Shown here: positions 44,088 to 53,190 of the stretch, one piece after another
How positions within the stretch are numbered: the first letter of the stretch is position 1
How the letters are laid out: each line of letters begins with the position of its first letter
DNA from: Flavobacterium pallidum
GTDB lineage: Bacteria > Bacteroidota > Bacteroidia > Flavobacteriales > Flavobacteriaceae
Assembly: GCF_003097535.1 (NCBI RefSeq)
Contig: NZ_CP029187.1
Span: 62,001 to 126,000 of the forward strand
DNA length: 64,000 nt
Direction: 5' to 3'
The notes under the pieces: generated by a model
The model's database searches: none
What the model was told of the DNA's origin: nothing
What the model saw: the letters and a program-made list of their open reading frames with translations, nothing else
Translations under genes and position numbers: made by a program

Positions 44088-45341
44088 TTACTTGATAAAA
44101 TTAATCACGCAGATGTAGGTCTGCGAAATGAATGCCACAATTGGGTTGGAGATAAAGGTATCGACCGTAGCGGTGTCAAACCAGATACGGATTTCCACGA
44201 TGATGTAAAACACGGTGGCAAAAACCTGCAATGGATAAAATTTCTTATACCATTGCTCGTCACCATTAACCATAAATAAAAACAGGAAGGCGTAGAACAT
44301 CAGCAGTGAAGTACGGAAATAACGGAAAAACGTTGGCACTTCCCCCATAATTGCATAGGACAACGACATCAGTAAAAGCGAAAAACACAGCAATGAGAGG
44401 TATTTGCTTTCCAGAAGTTCCTTTCTTTTCCTGAAATATAAAAATGCGATAAGCAGAAAAGTCGTAAAATTCAGCGGCTTTACCTTGAAAGCTACGTACC
44501 AGTTCAGCTCGGAAGCCACTTCGGCCCTGCCCTCGATATAATCGTCGCTGGTGTAACTGGTGGTTTTTTTGTTGAGTGCGTCCAATGAGGTTTCCGGAAT
44601 GTACGACTGTATGTTCACCACCGGAAAACTGTTGATGACCAACGATGCCAGGAATATCATAAAATAGATGTGAAGCCTGTTCCCCGCCAGCTTATACACC
44701 GCAAAGACGACCAGTGTAAAGAAGAAACCGAAGTGTATGAAGGGCGTCGCAATCAATCCTATTAAATGTCGTTTCTTCTTTAAGACCAGGTAATTGTAGC
44801 CGTAAAACATAAACATCTGCGCCCCAATCCAAAACCTGAACGAGTTGATTTCCCAAGGTCCAATGACGAAAGCTACTGTAAAAAGCACAATGCCAAGGTT
44901 GCGGGTCAGTTTGTCCTTACAATGGTCAACCAGCAGCCAGATATTCCGTGACAGGTAATACCCGAAAAGCAACCCGAGTATCGCGTAAAAAATGCCGACA
45001 TCATCTGTAAAACGGCTTACAACGAACTTAAGCAAGGGCATGAAAACGTCAACATATTTTACATCTTCACTATAGAGCCTGGAAGCAAACTGGTCAAAAG
45101 TGATATCAGTCTGGCTGGCCCACTCGACAAAATCCTCGCGGTGCCGGAAAGAATCCATGGATTCCCTCACCGGATAGAACGTGAGTCCGTAAAATCCGCA
45201 GAAGAGCATCACGATGTTCCTCGAATATCTGGATAAGTAATTCTTAATAGAGAACACCAACGAGAAGAATGGGTTGATCAAAAACAGGATCAGCATCCAT
45301 AACGAGTCGTCTTTCTGCGTATTTTCAGTGGTTTGCTGCAT
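44088..45341 (-). CDS. EpsG-family polysaccharide polymerase-like membrane protein
   Basis: 417 residues with about nine or ten membrane helices. The N-terminal part has YPVRESMDSFRHREDF and a middle periplasmic loop near 225-270, similar to EpsG/Wzy-type proteins that polymerise repeat units at the periplasmic face. It is the only polymerase candidate in the window, in accord with one Wzx-like flippase (50830) and the Wza/Wzc exporter. Polymerases diverge widely, so the call rests on topology and context. Confidence 0.75.
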   Translation of the reverse strand: MQQTTENTQKDDSLWMLILFLINPFFSLVFSIKNYLSRYSRNIVMLFCGFYGLTFYPVRESMDSFRHREDFVEWASQTDITFDQFASRLYSEDVKYVDVFMPLLKFVVSRFTDDVGIFYAILGLLFGYYLSRNIWLLVDHCKDKLTRNLGIVLFTVAFVIGPWEINSFRFWIGAQMFMFYGYNYLVLKKKRHLIGLIATPFIHFGFFFTLVVFAVYKLAGNRLHIYFMIFLASLVINSFPVVNIQSYIPETSLDALNKKTTSYTSDDYIEGRAEVASELNWYVAFKVKPLNFTTFLLIAFLYFRKRKELLESKYLSLLCFSLLLMSLSYAIMGEVPTFFRYFRTSLLMFYAFLFLFMVNGDEQWYKKFYPLQVFATVFYIIVEIRIWFDTATVDTFISNPIVAFISQTYICVINFIK

Positions 45342-45347
45342 CAGCTT

Positions 45348-46400
45348 TTAAAATTGGATGTCGTTAATGTCTTCCACTTCACGGATATGCTTTGTCGGAT
45401 TGACGATGGACCACCAATCCATCAGTTTTTGCTTTTCCAGCAATTTGTGGATCCAGTAAAATTTATTCGACGGATTTCCGATCAGTAATGCAGCCGACCA
45501 AAAACTGAACACGATGCTGTTTTTGAGGTTGATGATAAAAAGTTCGGCAGGAACGGTACTCCTGTTAAGGATAATGCGATCCATTTTCTCAAATTTTTCG
45601 ATCTGGAAAGCGTGCGTATTGGGGTGCAATTTGATATAAATCGTCTTATCCGGAAATTTATCCAGGATCGCCTGAAGCACTTCGAGTTCAAAATCATACA
45701 CCTTAAATTCCACATACCACTGGTTGATGTAAAACAACATTCCTTCGGTTTGCGGCATCTCTTTGGTGATATCGAAATTAAATATTTCGGATGCTTTTTT
45801 TGTTTCACCTTCTGAAGTGTACAATGAAATCGGAACTACTTTTTTATGCGTGACATTCTTGTAACTTTCCGGATGGTTGATCCAGACTTCATCGGTCTGT
45901 TTTAAAAAGCCATTTTTATTGCTCACAATGTATAGCCGGTTTACAGAAAGTCGCTGCGTCTTGAAAAAACGGTAGTTTTTGATCGTCGCCCTGAGCCTTG
46001 AAGGGATTGCCGCTTTCGCAATCGTGATGTATGGCCTGGTCCCTTCCGGCGCAATGCAGATGGTGGTGCCTTTCGGAGACAATTTGTTGATCAGGTATTG
46101 ATTAATCGGAGCCTGTTCCAGAAATAAAATGAGCTTTTCGTAGGGTTTTGAAAGTACATAATCGAGTGCCTGCTTCACTTTAGGATCATAGACTTTGCTG
46201 GTAATATCGATTTCAACAACCACAACCTCAACGCCCAGTGCCTCAAAATTCAACTGGTTCTTAAAGCGGTTTGCCTTTATGTTTACATGCAATAAAACGG
46301 TCACATGGTATTGGCTTTTGTCTGAATACAATTGTTCTATCAGGCTTGTAATAACCAATACATGGTACTCAGTGTTTATGGCAAAAAGGATATTCTTCAT
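45348..46400 (-). CDS. Putative sialyltransferase-like (GT52/polysialyltransferase-type) glycosyltransferase
   Basis: 350 residues. The N-terminus MKNILFAINTEYHVLV and the C-terminal KTIYIKLHPNTH (about 255-266), followed by SIVFSFWSAALLIG, resemble the GT-B enzymes that use CMP-sialic acid or CMP-Kdo, in which a K-x-HP segment contacts CMP. Position next to a KdsB-like gene and the pseudaminic acid genes supports a CMP-sugar donor. No close family is recognised with certainty. It may be the transferase for the pseudaminic acid or for the other predicted keto sugar. Confidence 0.55.
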   Translation of the reverse strand: MKNILFAINTEYHVLVITSLIEQLYSDKSQYHVTVLLHVNIKANRFKNQLNFEALGVEVVVVEIDITSKVYDPKVKQALDYVLSKPYEKLILFLEQAPINQYLINKLSPKGTTICIAPEGTRPYITIAKAAIPSRLRATIKNYRFFKTQRLSVNRLYIVSNKNGFLKQTDEVWINHPESYKNVTHKKVVPISLYTSEGETKKASEIFNFDITKEMPQTEGMLFYINQWYVEFKVYDFELEVLQAILDKFPDKTIYIKLHPNTHAFQIEKFEKMDRIILNRSTVPAELFIINLKNSIVFSFWSAALLIGNPSNKFYWIHKLLEKQKLMDWWSIVNPTKHIREVEDINDIQF

Positions 46401-47039
46401 TTAATTCCTGTTTAATATTTGGGCTACCTTCGTCAGATCAGTAAGGAATAACGGCGCGTCCTTCAGGCTGTGATGGTGGTAGCCGATGAATTTGATTTGG
46501 TTGAATTCAGCCGCTTCGAGGTCATTTACGGCATCACCGATCAGTACGATTTCTGCTGGCGAAAAATCACTGGAGCTGATGATATCGGCCACCAGTTGCT
46601 TTTTCGGCGTGGGCGATCCTGATATGATTTTGAAGTGTTTCGCAATGCCGAGCGTCTGGCAAAGATAGTTCAATTCCTTGCCGTCTGAGCCTGAGGCTAT
46701 GGAATGCACGTATGCACCGCCAATTTCCTTCATCAACTCAATCCATTCCGGATTCAAAAGGTTCACATTAACAAGAGCATCTTTCATAATCACCGAAAAA
46801 TTATCGGCAAGCCGGTTCACTTCTTCTTCTGTAATGGATTGATTCAGGATTTTTTCATAAAAATACCTGATTTTCACATAACGGGACAAGCCTCCGTTTT
46901 TCAGGTGGAATTGCACCAATTGCTCAACCTGATCTTCAGGATGGGTTTCAAAAATTTTCCTGAAACCGTACTCACGCACTGCATCCGACAGTAAAATGAC
47001 ACCGTCGAAATCCCAGATGATTTCTTTTATATTATTCAT
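46401..47039 (-). CDS. HAD-family phosphatase
   Basis: About 212 residues from ATG 47039 (MNNIKEIIWDFDG), which overlaps the upstream gene by 8 bp; an upstream in-frame start at 47126 would overlap it by 95 bp. HAD motifs: DFDGVIL with nucleophile Asp, SIASGSDGKE (motif II), K in TPKKQL, and IGDAVNDLEAA (motif IV). A cap domain sits after motif I. Encoded between a CMP-sugar synthetase and a transferase, it may dephosphorylate a keto-acid sugar phosphate before activation, like KdsC or NeuB-linked phosphatases. Confidence 0.82.
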   Translation of the reverse strand: MNNIKEIIWDFDGVILLSDAVREYGFRKIFETHPEDQVEQLVQFHLKNGGLSRYVKIRYFYEKILNQSITEEEVNRLADNFSVIMKDALVNVNLLNPEWIELMKEIGGAYVHSIASGSDGKELNYLCQTLGIAKHFKIISGSPTPKKQLVADIISSSDFSPAEIVLIGDAVNDLEAAEFNQIKFIGYHHHSLKDAPLFLTDLTKVAQILNRN

Positions 47040-47757
47040 CTTTGAGCCTTTCCAAAACTTTTTCCAGATCTTCGGGATGGTCCACAGGCACTGAATCGTT
47101 TGACAATTCGAGCATCCTGACTTCATAACCCATTTCCAAAAACCTCAGGATTTCGATATCCTCCATATCCTCTAACGGTGTTTTTTCCTTTATGGATGCA
47201 AATTCAGCAAGCGCTTTCTTTGGAAAAGCATAAATGCAGACCTGCCTCCACGATTTTATGAAAGTATGGTTTTTATTCCCCGGAATCGGGCTTCTCGACA
47301 TGTATAACATCCTGCCATCGGGGCGGAAAACCACTTTCGGGACTGAACTACTACGGTATTGTTCGTCTGTATCGATGGCACAATAGCCGTTGATGACTTC
47401 ACCGTTGCATTCTTCGAGTTTTGAAATAATCGTTGTGATGTCTTCGGGGTTAAAAACCGGTTCATCTCCCTGAACATTGATGTAATAATCGGCATCTATC
47501 TGCAAGGCTGCTTCAGCAATCCTGTCGGTTCCCGTAAGGCAATCGTCCGAGGTCAGGATCGCCTGCATGCCATGGGCTTCGCAATGCTCGACGATGCGGT
47601 TGTCTTCTGTGGCAACATAAATTTTTTCTTTCGGGAACGCTTTGGCACATTGCTCAAAAACACGTAAAATCATGCTTTTTCCTTTAATGTCCGTCAGCGG
47701 TTTCCCTGGAAAGCGCGTCGATTTGTAACGCGCCGGTATGATTAAGGCTATTTCCAT
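47032..47757 (-). CDS. KdsB-like CMP-keto-acid sugar cytidylyltransferase
   Basis: 241 residues. It has the CTP-binding IPARYKSTRFPGKPL (about 7-21), NVQGDEPVF (about 94), TPLEDMEDIEILRFLE (about 190-205) and VDHPEDLE near the end. These follow 3-deoxy-manno-octulosonate cytidylyltransferase. Because no kdsA or kdsD is nearby and the gene sits beside an aldolase and a HAD phosphatase, the true substrate may be another 3-deoxy-ulosonic acid. Housekeeping KdsB is normally encoded elsewhere; this cannot be checked here. Confidence 0.85.
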   Translation of the reverse strand: MEIALIIPARYKSTRFPGKPLTDIKGKSMILRVFEQCAKAFPKEKIYVATEDNRIVEHCEAHGMQAILTSDDCLTGTDRIAEAALQIDADYYINVQGDEPVFNPEDITTIISKLEECNGEVINGYCAIDTDEQYRSSSVPKVVFRPDGRMLYMSRSPIPGNKNHTFIKSWRQVCIYAFPKKALAEFASIKEKTPLEDMEDIEILRFLEMGYEVRMLELSNDSVPVDHPEDLEKVLERLKDE

Positions 47758-47760
47758 AAA

Positions 47761-49296
47761 TTATGTCAGGTGTGCGTAAACGGAATCGGTTCCGAGGCCT
47801 TTGTAACGTGTCGGTGTGAGCGAATGCAGCGTGATTCCTTTTTCAGAAACGGCTTTGAAAAGCGCTTCATTTTCCACAAAAAGTTCCTGCTCTTTCGTGC
47901 CGATCTTGTCATCGCTGTAACCATCATATCCGGTGAAAAACAGTTCTTCAACACCAAGCTCCAAAGCCGTCTGCAATGCCAGTACGGTATGTGAATCGTC
48001 CACGATATCGGTAAAAACACTTTCGAGCTCAAAACTGTGGCTGCGGATTTTTTCCGGGATAAAGGTCCCCATTTTCCTCGGGAATGGCGGAAGGACGCAG
48101 GTTCCCCTGAAATTTTCAATTTTGTCGAATACAGCTGAAAGCCTGAAACCTTCGTTGCCGACAAGGCTGAAATACTGGTCCTTATCGGTATCTACAAAAT
48201 AACCTGCATTTTTCGAACTCGCGAAAATCAGGCACAAATCATCTGTCCCTTCAATAAAATTATGCAATGCCGGGCGGTGTTTCAATGATGAGGGCCCGCC
48301 TCCGATGACCAATGCTTTTTTATACTTTTTATCTGAAGCGAATTTTGGCAGGTGCTCATTGTCCTGTTTCTTCTCTTTTTGGTTGTGCAGCGCTCTAATG
48401 ATGCTGTTAAAGGAATAATACCTCTTGCTGACCCATTCCATGACGTCTTTCTGCGGCAGCGAATTGGCTCCGGACACCATATACGGCAGGTTGGTGCCCC
48501 ATTCATGCTCTTTCTGCAGTTGCTCGAAAGCATCGGTGACCTGGCTTAAGGCATTGAAATCAACTTCGAGGTTTTCACGTGCGTTGAGCGCCGTAAGCAA
48601 TAATTCGGTTTTCAGGTTTCCGGCGCCGCGGCCCATTCCGGTGATGGTAGAATCGACGATATCGGCACCACATTCGATCGCTGTAAGTGTATTGATCAAT
48701 CCGAGTTCCATATTATTGTGCCCGTGGAATCCGATCGGTACGTCCACTTTTTCCTTCACAAGGTTATACGTATTCCTGACATCGTCCGGGAAAACGCCTC
48801 CGTAGGAATCCACCATATAGAAAATATCGCAAAGGCCCTGAACATCTTTAAGCTGCGCCAGGAAATCCGGATGCTCACGCCAGTTCGACATGTACATTAC
48901 GTTAAAACCGACTTCGAAGCCCATTTTCCTGACTTCTTCCGCCAGGCCCAAAGCACGCTTGAAACTTTTAGGGTCGATGGCCATCCTGACCATTGTAATG
49001 ATGCCGAGGCACGGCTTGAGAAGTTCCACAACATCTTCTCGCAGAACGTCTTTTTCATCGAGGATGATGACAAGTTTTTTGGTCGAAAGCTGCTTGACCT
49101 TATCGAGTACATAATCCGGGCAGTAAAAAAACTCGCCCAGGTATTTTTTCATGGGTTTTGACCTGTAACCGATTTCGAGGTATTCTACCGGCAGGTGGTT
49201 GAAGGAAGTGAAATAGCGGTTTACGATGTCAGTACTGAAATCCCAGTTGGTGTAATATCCTCCGTCCCTTAGTGTACAATCTAATATTTTTGCCAT
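47761..49296 (-). CDS. HMGL/DmpG-type aldolase fused to a C-terminal Rossmann-like domain
   Basis: 511 residues. The N-terminal barrel (about 1-290) starts with DCTLRDGG (6-13) and has the metal-binding GFHGHNN near 190, as in 4-hydroxy-2-oxovalerate aldolase and HMG-CoA lyase. The barrel's typical partner dehydrogenase is absent. The C-terminal part (about 325-511) begins ALVIGGGPSSL and contains LALQTALELGVEELFFTGYDG, reminiscent of DUF115/MptE-like domains, which also occur in flagellin glycosylation proteins. It probably makes or breaks a pyruvate-derived carbon-carbon bond to form a keto-acid sugar, which the KdsB-like enzyme then activates (the genes are 3 bp apart). The pathway is not one I recognise. 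Confidence 0.7.
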   Translation of the reverse strand: MAKILDCTLRDGGYYTNWDFSTDIVNRYFTSFNHLPVEYLEIGYRSKPMKKYLGEFFYCPDYVLDKVKQLSTKKLVIILDEKDVLREDVVELLKPCLGIITMVRMAIDPKSFKRALGLAEEVRKMGFEVGFNVMYMSNWREHPDFLAQLKDVQGLCDIFYMVDSYGGVFPDDVRNTYNLVKEKVDVPIGFHGHNNMELGLINTLTAIECGADIVDSTITGMGRGAGNLKTELLLTALNARENLEVDFNALSQVTDAFEQLQKEHEWGTNLPYMVSGANSLPQKDVMEWVSKRYYSFNSIIRALHNQKEKKQDNEHLPKFASDKKYKKALVIGGGPSSLKHRPALHNFIEGTDDLCLIFASSKNAGYFVDTDKDQYFSLVGNEGFRLSAVFDKIENFRGTCVLPPFPRKMGTFIPEKIRSHSFELESVFTDIVDDSHTVLALQTALELGVEELFFTGYDGYSDDKIGTKEQELFVENEALFKAVSEKGITLHSLTPTRYKGLGTDSVYAHLT

Positions 49297-49307
49297 AATT
49301 CTTATTG

Positions 49308-50837
49308 CTACATTCCTTTGCGGGGAATCGTTAATTTTTTATTTTTTCTTAATCCTAGGATTGATTTATAAGCGGCCAGTTTCAGTTTGTAAAGTAATGG
49401 GCTGCCTAACACGGTAAGGTGTTTGTGTCCCAGCCCCGTGCTTTTCCCCATGAAACTGATTGGGAAAGGATTGAAGGCATTCGGGCGCATGAATTTCTCA
49501 GCGCCGGACAAATAGTAGCCATATTTGATGGCATCCAGTTTGGATCCCGGGCTCAGGTCCTGCTCCAGCAAAGCCACTACTTCATCAACATTTTTGGGTT
49601 TGTAGCCAATGTCCAGATGATAATACCAGCAGGCAGCCAGAATGATAGAAGGCTTTCTCCAATAAGCCGCTTCTGCACCCACAGTAGAGCCAAAGGCCAA
49701 TGTCACATCCGAATAGTCGATCAATGCATACGTGCTGATCCTCGATTTGGGATCAATCACGGTCACATTATCATACATCCCCTGAAAATCCTGCAGCCTG
49801 GTCACATACGAATACTTTACCGCTTTGAGGTTCGGATGCACCCTGATGTAGAAATGGTAGCCCTCACGATTACCCATCTGCTGCAATATGGCATGGATGC
49901 CTTCTTCCTGTGTCCGGAATACGGCCAGCTTGTCAAAAATATCTCCGATCGCCGCAAATTCATCTTCCGAAGAAATGAAAATGCCAATATTCTTTTTGGA
50001 GGCATCCCAGTTTTCCGGCAGCAATTCCTTGTCCTGGCCTGCAACGTAATTTCTTTTTTCAGAATCGGCGATGCCGTTTTTCCGTTTTTCGTAAAAATCG
50101 CTCCCGAATCTTATCCTTTCCTCTACCGATTCCGGAGCGTTTTCCCAAACACTTAAAACCCGCTGATGATTGAAATCGATATCGTGAGGCAGACAATTGA
50201 AAAACTCGTTTATGAAGAATTCCTGGTCGTTTTTCTTGGCAAATTCCAAAGACACAAACGGGATTTCCCTTGTCTTGCAAATGTCATACAATGGCCTGGT
50301 ATCTGCGGTGCGGCCATTGAAAAAGTAAGCGCTTCCGATTTCCTTTTGCTCGATAATATCCAAAACCACATCGGTTAGCATGACCTGGCTGGCGAGCATT
50401 TTGTCAAAATATTCCCGGAACTCAGAATCCATTATCGGCTCGAGGTTCCTCGTTGCAGAGATATAGGTTGAAAAAGCGCCATAGCCAATCTGCACGTCCT
50501 TGTATCGTAGTTTTTTAATATCCGGCACGGAATTGTATTCAAATGTCGGAACACTATACTGCCTGTTGTAATCCGAAATCTTCAATACCTCGACCTGGCC
50601 TTTATATTTGCTTAAAGCGGTATCATTGTTAAACTGGCATAAAGTACATTTTGCCGGATCGCCTTCACGATTGGTATGGCAGGGCTTCAACACGCCGTCA
50701 CAGCTTAAGAAATAGATTTTCCCTTCGCCTTTATTTTGTGCGATGACGCGCTCGAGCTGCTCAATCACCACCCCGAAATGCACGGGATTCAATTGCCAGG
50801 CAAAATAAAATAATATGTTTTTCGGATGATCAGGCAT
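49308..50837 (-). CDS. Capsule-synthesis-type GT-B protein with N-terminal Cys cluster
   Basis: 509 residues. The C-terminal half has YFIRVHPNLK-like and TLAFGSTVGAEAAYWRKPSI segments (about 325-415), typical of GT-B proteins of the capsule polysaccharide (Kdo/phosphate transferase) group. The N-terminal half carries four cysteines spaced C-x6-C-x10-C-x2-C (about 46-67), which could bind zinc or an iron-sulfur cluster; this is unusual for a glycosyltransferase. It lies 11 bp upstream of the aldolase gene and overlaps the flippase gene by 8 bp. It may transfer the keto sugar. Substrate unknown. Confidence 0.6.
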   Translation of the reverse strand: MPDHPKNILFYFAWQLNPVHFGVVIEQLERVIAQNKGEGKIYFLSCDGVLKPCHTNREGDPAKCTLCQFNNDTALSKYKGQVEVLKISDYNRQYSVPTFEYNSVPDIKKLRYKDVQIGYGAFSTYISATRNLEPIMDSEFREYFDKMLASQVMLTDVVLDIIEQKEIGSAYFFNGRTADTRPLYDICKTREIPFVSLEFAKKNDQEFFINEFFNCLPHDIDFNHQRVLSVWENAPESVEERIRFGSDFYEKRKNGIADSEKRNYVAGQDKELLPENWDASKKNIGIFISSEDEFAAIGDIFDKLAVFRTQEEGIHAILQQMGNREGYHFYIRVHPNLKAVKYSYVTRLQDFQGMYDNVTVIDPKSRISTYALIDYSDVTLAFGSTVGAEAAYWRKPSIILAACWYYHLDIGYKPKNVDEVVALLEQDLSPGSKLDAIKYGYYLSGAEKFMRPNAFNPFPISFMGKSTGLGHKHLTVLGSPLLYKLKLAAYKSILGLRKNKKLTIPRKGM

Positions 50838-52134
50838 ATGATTTTGAATTTGAAAGCCACGGCATTGGATATACTTTCTGGCTGTAAATGATGATGATAA
50901 ATGCTTTAAGGAAACTGCCTACCAAAAGCGAATAGGCGGCACCCATGGTCCCGAACCAGTTGACGAGCGGAATCACGCTGGCCGCCTGTACAATGGCGAT
51001 GGTCATGGTGAATATCCCTAAGAATTTGGTCTTTTTACTGTAAAAAACAAACATCGACACGATGTTGTATATGAACCCGAAAAAGATGCTTACAAAAAAG
51101 AACGGCATGTAAAGGATCGCATCTTTGTATGACGAATCAAAGCAGAGTTGTATGAACAGCGCCAGCAAAATATAGGAAACCACCAACAAAACCCCGAAAA
51201 TTAAAGTCGCCAGATAGCACGTTTTCACGATTTTCTTTTTGATGCCGAAATCCTTCTCTATTTCATCTTCCCCAATTTTAAGCTGTTTATACACATAAGG
51301 CGTGAACGCTGCGGAAAAAGAATTTACGAAAAGCGTCACCGCATTGGAAATATTCGATCCGAAGGAATAAATACCTGTCGCATTAATGCCCTGTTTTTTA
51401 GTAATGACGAGACGATCGAAACCGCTGCGTATCCAGGTGGAAAGCCGGTGTGGAAGCAACGGTATGCCAAATTTCAGCGCATCTTTCACCATCGCTTTGT
51501 CATACTTGAATTTCAACAGGTCTTTTTTTGCGAAAGCGATCGCGGCGATAATAAAAAGAATCAGGTTGCTGAGGAATAATGCATATACGCGCCCTTCCCA
51601 TGACATCAGGAATACCGTAATGAAAACAAGGCTCAGCAGCGCCGACGACAACGAGGTCATCAACTGGAAACGGCTGTATTGCTTCAGTTTTTCCTCCATC
51701 CTGAGGTAGATTACAAACAAATCCGTGAAGGCTGAGAAGAACATCATCAGGCTTCCAAGCAACTGGAATTCCAATCCGATCACAAAAAAGTTCTTGATAT
51801 AGCCACTTGTCAGTAAAATCACAATACTTGCTATGAGCATGATGACAAGATTAATGGCAACGAGATTGGTGAGTAATTTTGCCCGGTTTTTAATATCCGT
51901 ACGGTAATAATCTACCGAAAAATATGACTGCGTCCCAAGCCCGATAAAAGCACCCACCATATTCGTATACACCATGTAATTACTGGCAATACCGAATTCA
52001 GCCGGTTTGAGGTATAATGCAATAATGGGCATGATCAGGAAAGGAACCGCCTTGCTAAGCCCGTCCGTGAGTGCATACACCATCATCCGTTTTACAACGG
52101 GTTGCGACAGTCCTTTTTTTATCTTACCGATCAT
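50830..52134 (-). CDS. Wzx-type lipid-linked oligosaccharide flippase
   Basis: 434 residues with about twelve membrane helices in the MATE/MVF pattern: N-terminal LTDGLSKAVPFLIMPIIALYL, a KFGIPLLPHRLSTWI helix in the middle and the paired C-terminal helices. It moves completed lipid-linked repeat units across the inner membrane, for the EpsG-like polymerase. It lies 12 bp downstream of pseI and overlaps the next gene by 8 bp. Confidence 0.9.
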   Translation of the reverse strand: MIGKIKKGLSQPVVKRMMVYALTDGLSKAVPFLIMPIIALYLKPAEFGIASNYMVYTNMVGAFIGLGTQSYFSVDYYRTDIKNRAKLLTNLVAINLVIMLIASIVILLTSGYIKNFFVIGLEFQLLGSLMMFFSAFTDLFVIYLRMEEKLKQYSRFQLMTSLSSALLSLVFITVFLMSWEGRVYALFLSNLILFIIAAIAFAKKDLLKFKYDKAMVKDALKFGIPLLPHRLSTWIRSGFDRLVITKKQGINATGIYSFGSNISNAVTLFVNSFSAAFTPYVYKQLKIGEDEIEKDFGIKKKIVKTCYLATLIFGVLLVVSYILLALFIQLCFDSSYKDAILYMPFFFVSIFFGFIYNIVSMFVFYSKKTKFLGIFTMTIAIVQAASVIPLVNWFGTMGAAYSLLVGSFLKAFIIIIYSQKVYPMPWLSNSKSYA

Positions 52135-52146
52135 GGTTGGAGGTGA

Positions 52147-53190
52147 TTATGCTTCAATAAAATCAAGGCTGAAAGCGATGCCTTTTTCGATATCGCGATT
52201 TACTTTTTTGCCTAAGATTTCCCTGTAATGTTTTGGATGCAAACCATAACCCGGCCTGATGGAACGCACGTTTTCGGGCGTGATGGTGTCGCCGGATTTC
52301 ATATCGCCGACAACGTATAGCGAACGTGAAAATTCGCGGCCGCTTTTCTGTTTATCGGTTAATTTATAGTCTACCGTTCCAATCGCCGACTCGGCTTCGC
52401 GGACCGCTTTCACCATGGCGGTAAATTCTGCTTCATCCATAGAGAAAGACGCATCTGGCCCACCGATGGAATGGTCGAGTATGAAATGCTTTTCTATAAT
52501 TTTCGCACCCATGACCGTCGCTACGATTGGCACTGTGCTGCCCATAGTATGATCGGACAAACCGCTGATGACACCATATCTTTCCGCGAGGTCCTTTACC
52601 ATAATCATATTGGCTTCTCCAATAGGTGCGGGATAACTTGACGTACATTTCAACAAGGCGATATTGTCATTGCCCATCCTTTTGCACGCTTTCACAGCAA
52701 GATCGATATCCTCAAGTTCTGCAATTCCGGTAGAGATGATGATCGGTTTTCCTTTTGAAGCTGTCAATTCAATCAGAGGGATATCAGTAATTTCAAAAGA
52801 AGCGATCTTGTAAGCCGGCGCATCCAGGTCTTCAAGAAATTCGACCGCCGTCGGATCAAAAGGCGATGAAAAACAAACCAACCCCGCTTTCTTCGCTTCA
52901 TCAAAAAGCTGCTTGTGCCATTCCCATGGCGTATAAGCTTCCTGATACAAATTATAAAATGTCTTGCCATCCCAGATCGTACCCTGCTTCAGCCTGAAAT
53001 CATCCTTATCAGAATCGATGGTGATGGTATCGGCAGTATAAGTCTGCAATTTTATGGCATCAGCCCCTGCCCTTTTAGCCGCTTTGATGGTTTCAATGGC
53101 CACTTCAATGCTGCCGTTATGGTTCGCGGAAAGTTCAGCTATGATAAAAACGGGGCTGTCCTTACTGATTTCAAAGTTGTCGATCTTCAT
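52147..53190 (-). CDS. pseI: Pseudaminic acid synthase
   Basis: 347 residues. NeuB-type barrel: AELSANHNGS (18-27), KLQTYTADT (about 47-55), LLKCTSSYPAP, GLSDHT, and EKHFILDHSIGGPDASFSM. A C-terminal SAF domain (about 285-347) follows, with SLYVVGDMKSGD. The TSSYPAP and GGPDASFS signatures are those of PseI rather than NeuB or LegI. It condenses the 6-deoxy diamino-altrose from PseG with phosphoenolpyruvate. Its start codon and the stop of the formyltransferase gene share one base. Confidence 0.93.
   Translation of the reverse strand: MKIDNFEISKDSPVFIIAELSANHNGSIEVAIETIKAAKRAGADAIKLQTYTADTITIDSDKDDFRLKQGTIWDGKTFYNLYQEAYTPWEWHKQLFDEAKKAGLVCFSSPFDPTAVEFLEDLDAPAYKIASFEITDIPLIELTASKGKPIIISTGIAELEDIDLAVKACKRMGNDNIALLKCTSSYPAPIGEANMIMVKDLAERYGVISGLSDHTMGSTVPIVATVMGAKIIEKHFILDHSIGGPDASFSMDEAEFTAMVKAVREAESAIGTVDYKLTDKQKSGREFSRSLYVVGDMKSGDTITPENVRSIRPGYGLHPKHYREILGKKVNRDIEKGIAFSLDFIEA

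Noticed and set aside
47040..47126. N-terminal extension of the HAD phosphatase
   Set aside because: The extra 29 codons overlap the KdsB-like gene; the catalytic DFDG motif sits correctly after ATG 47039.
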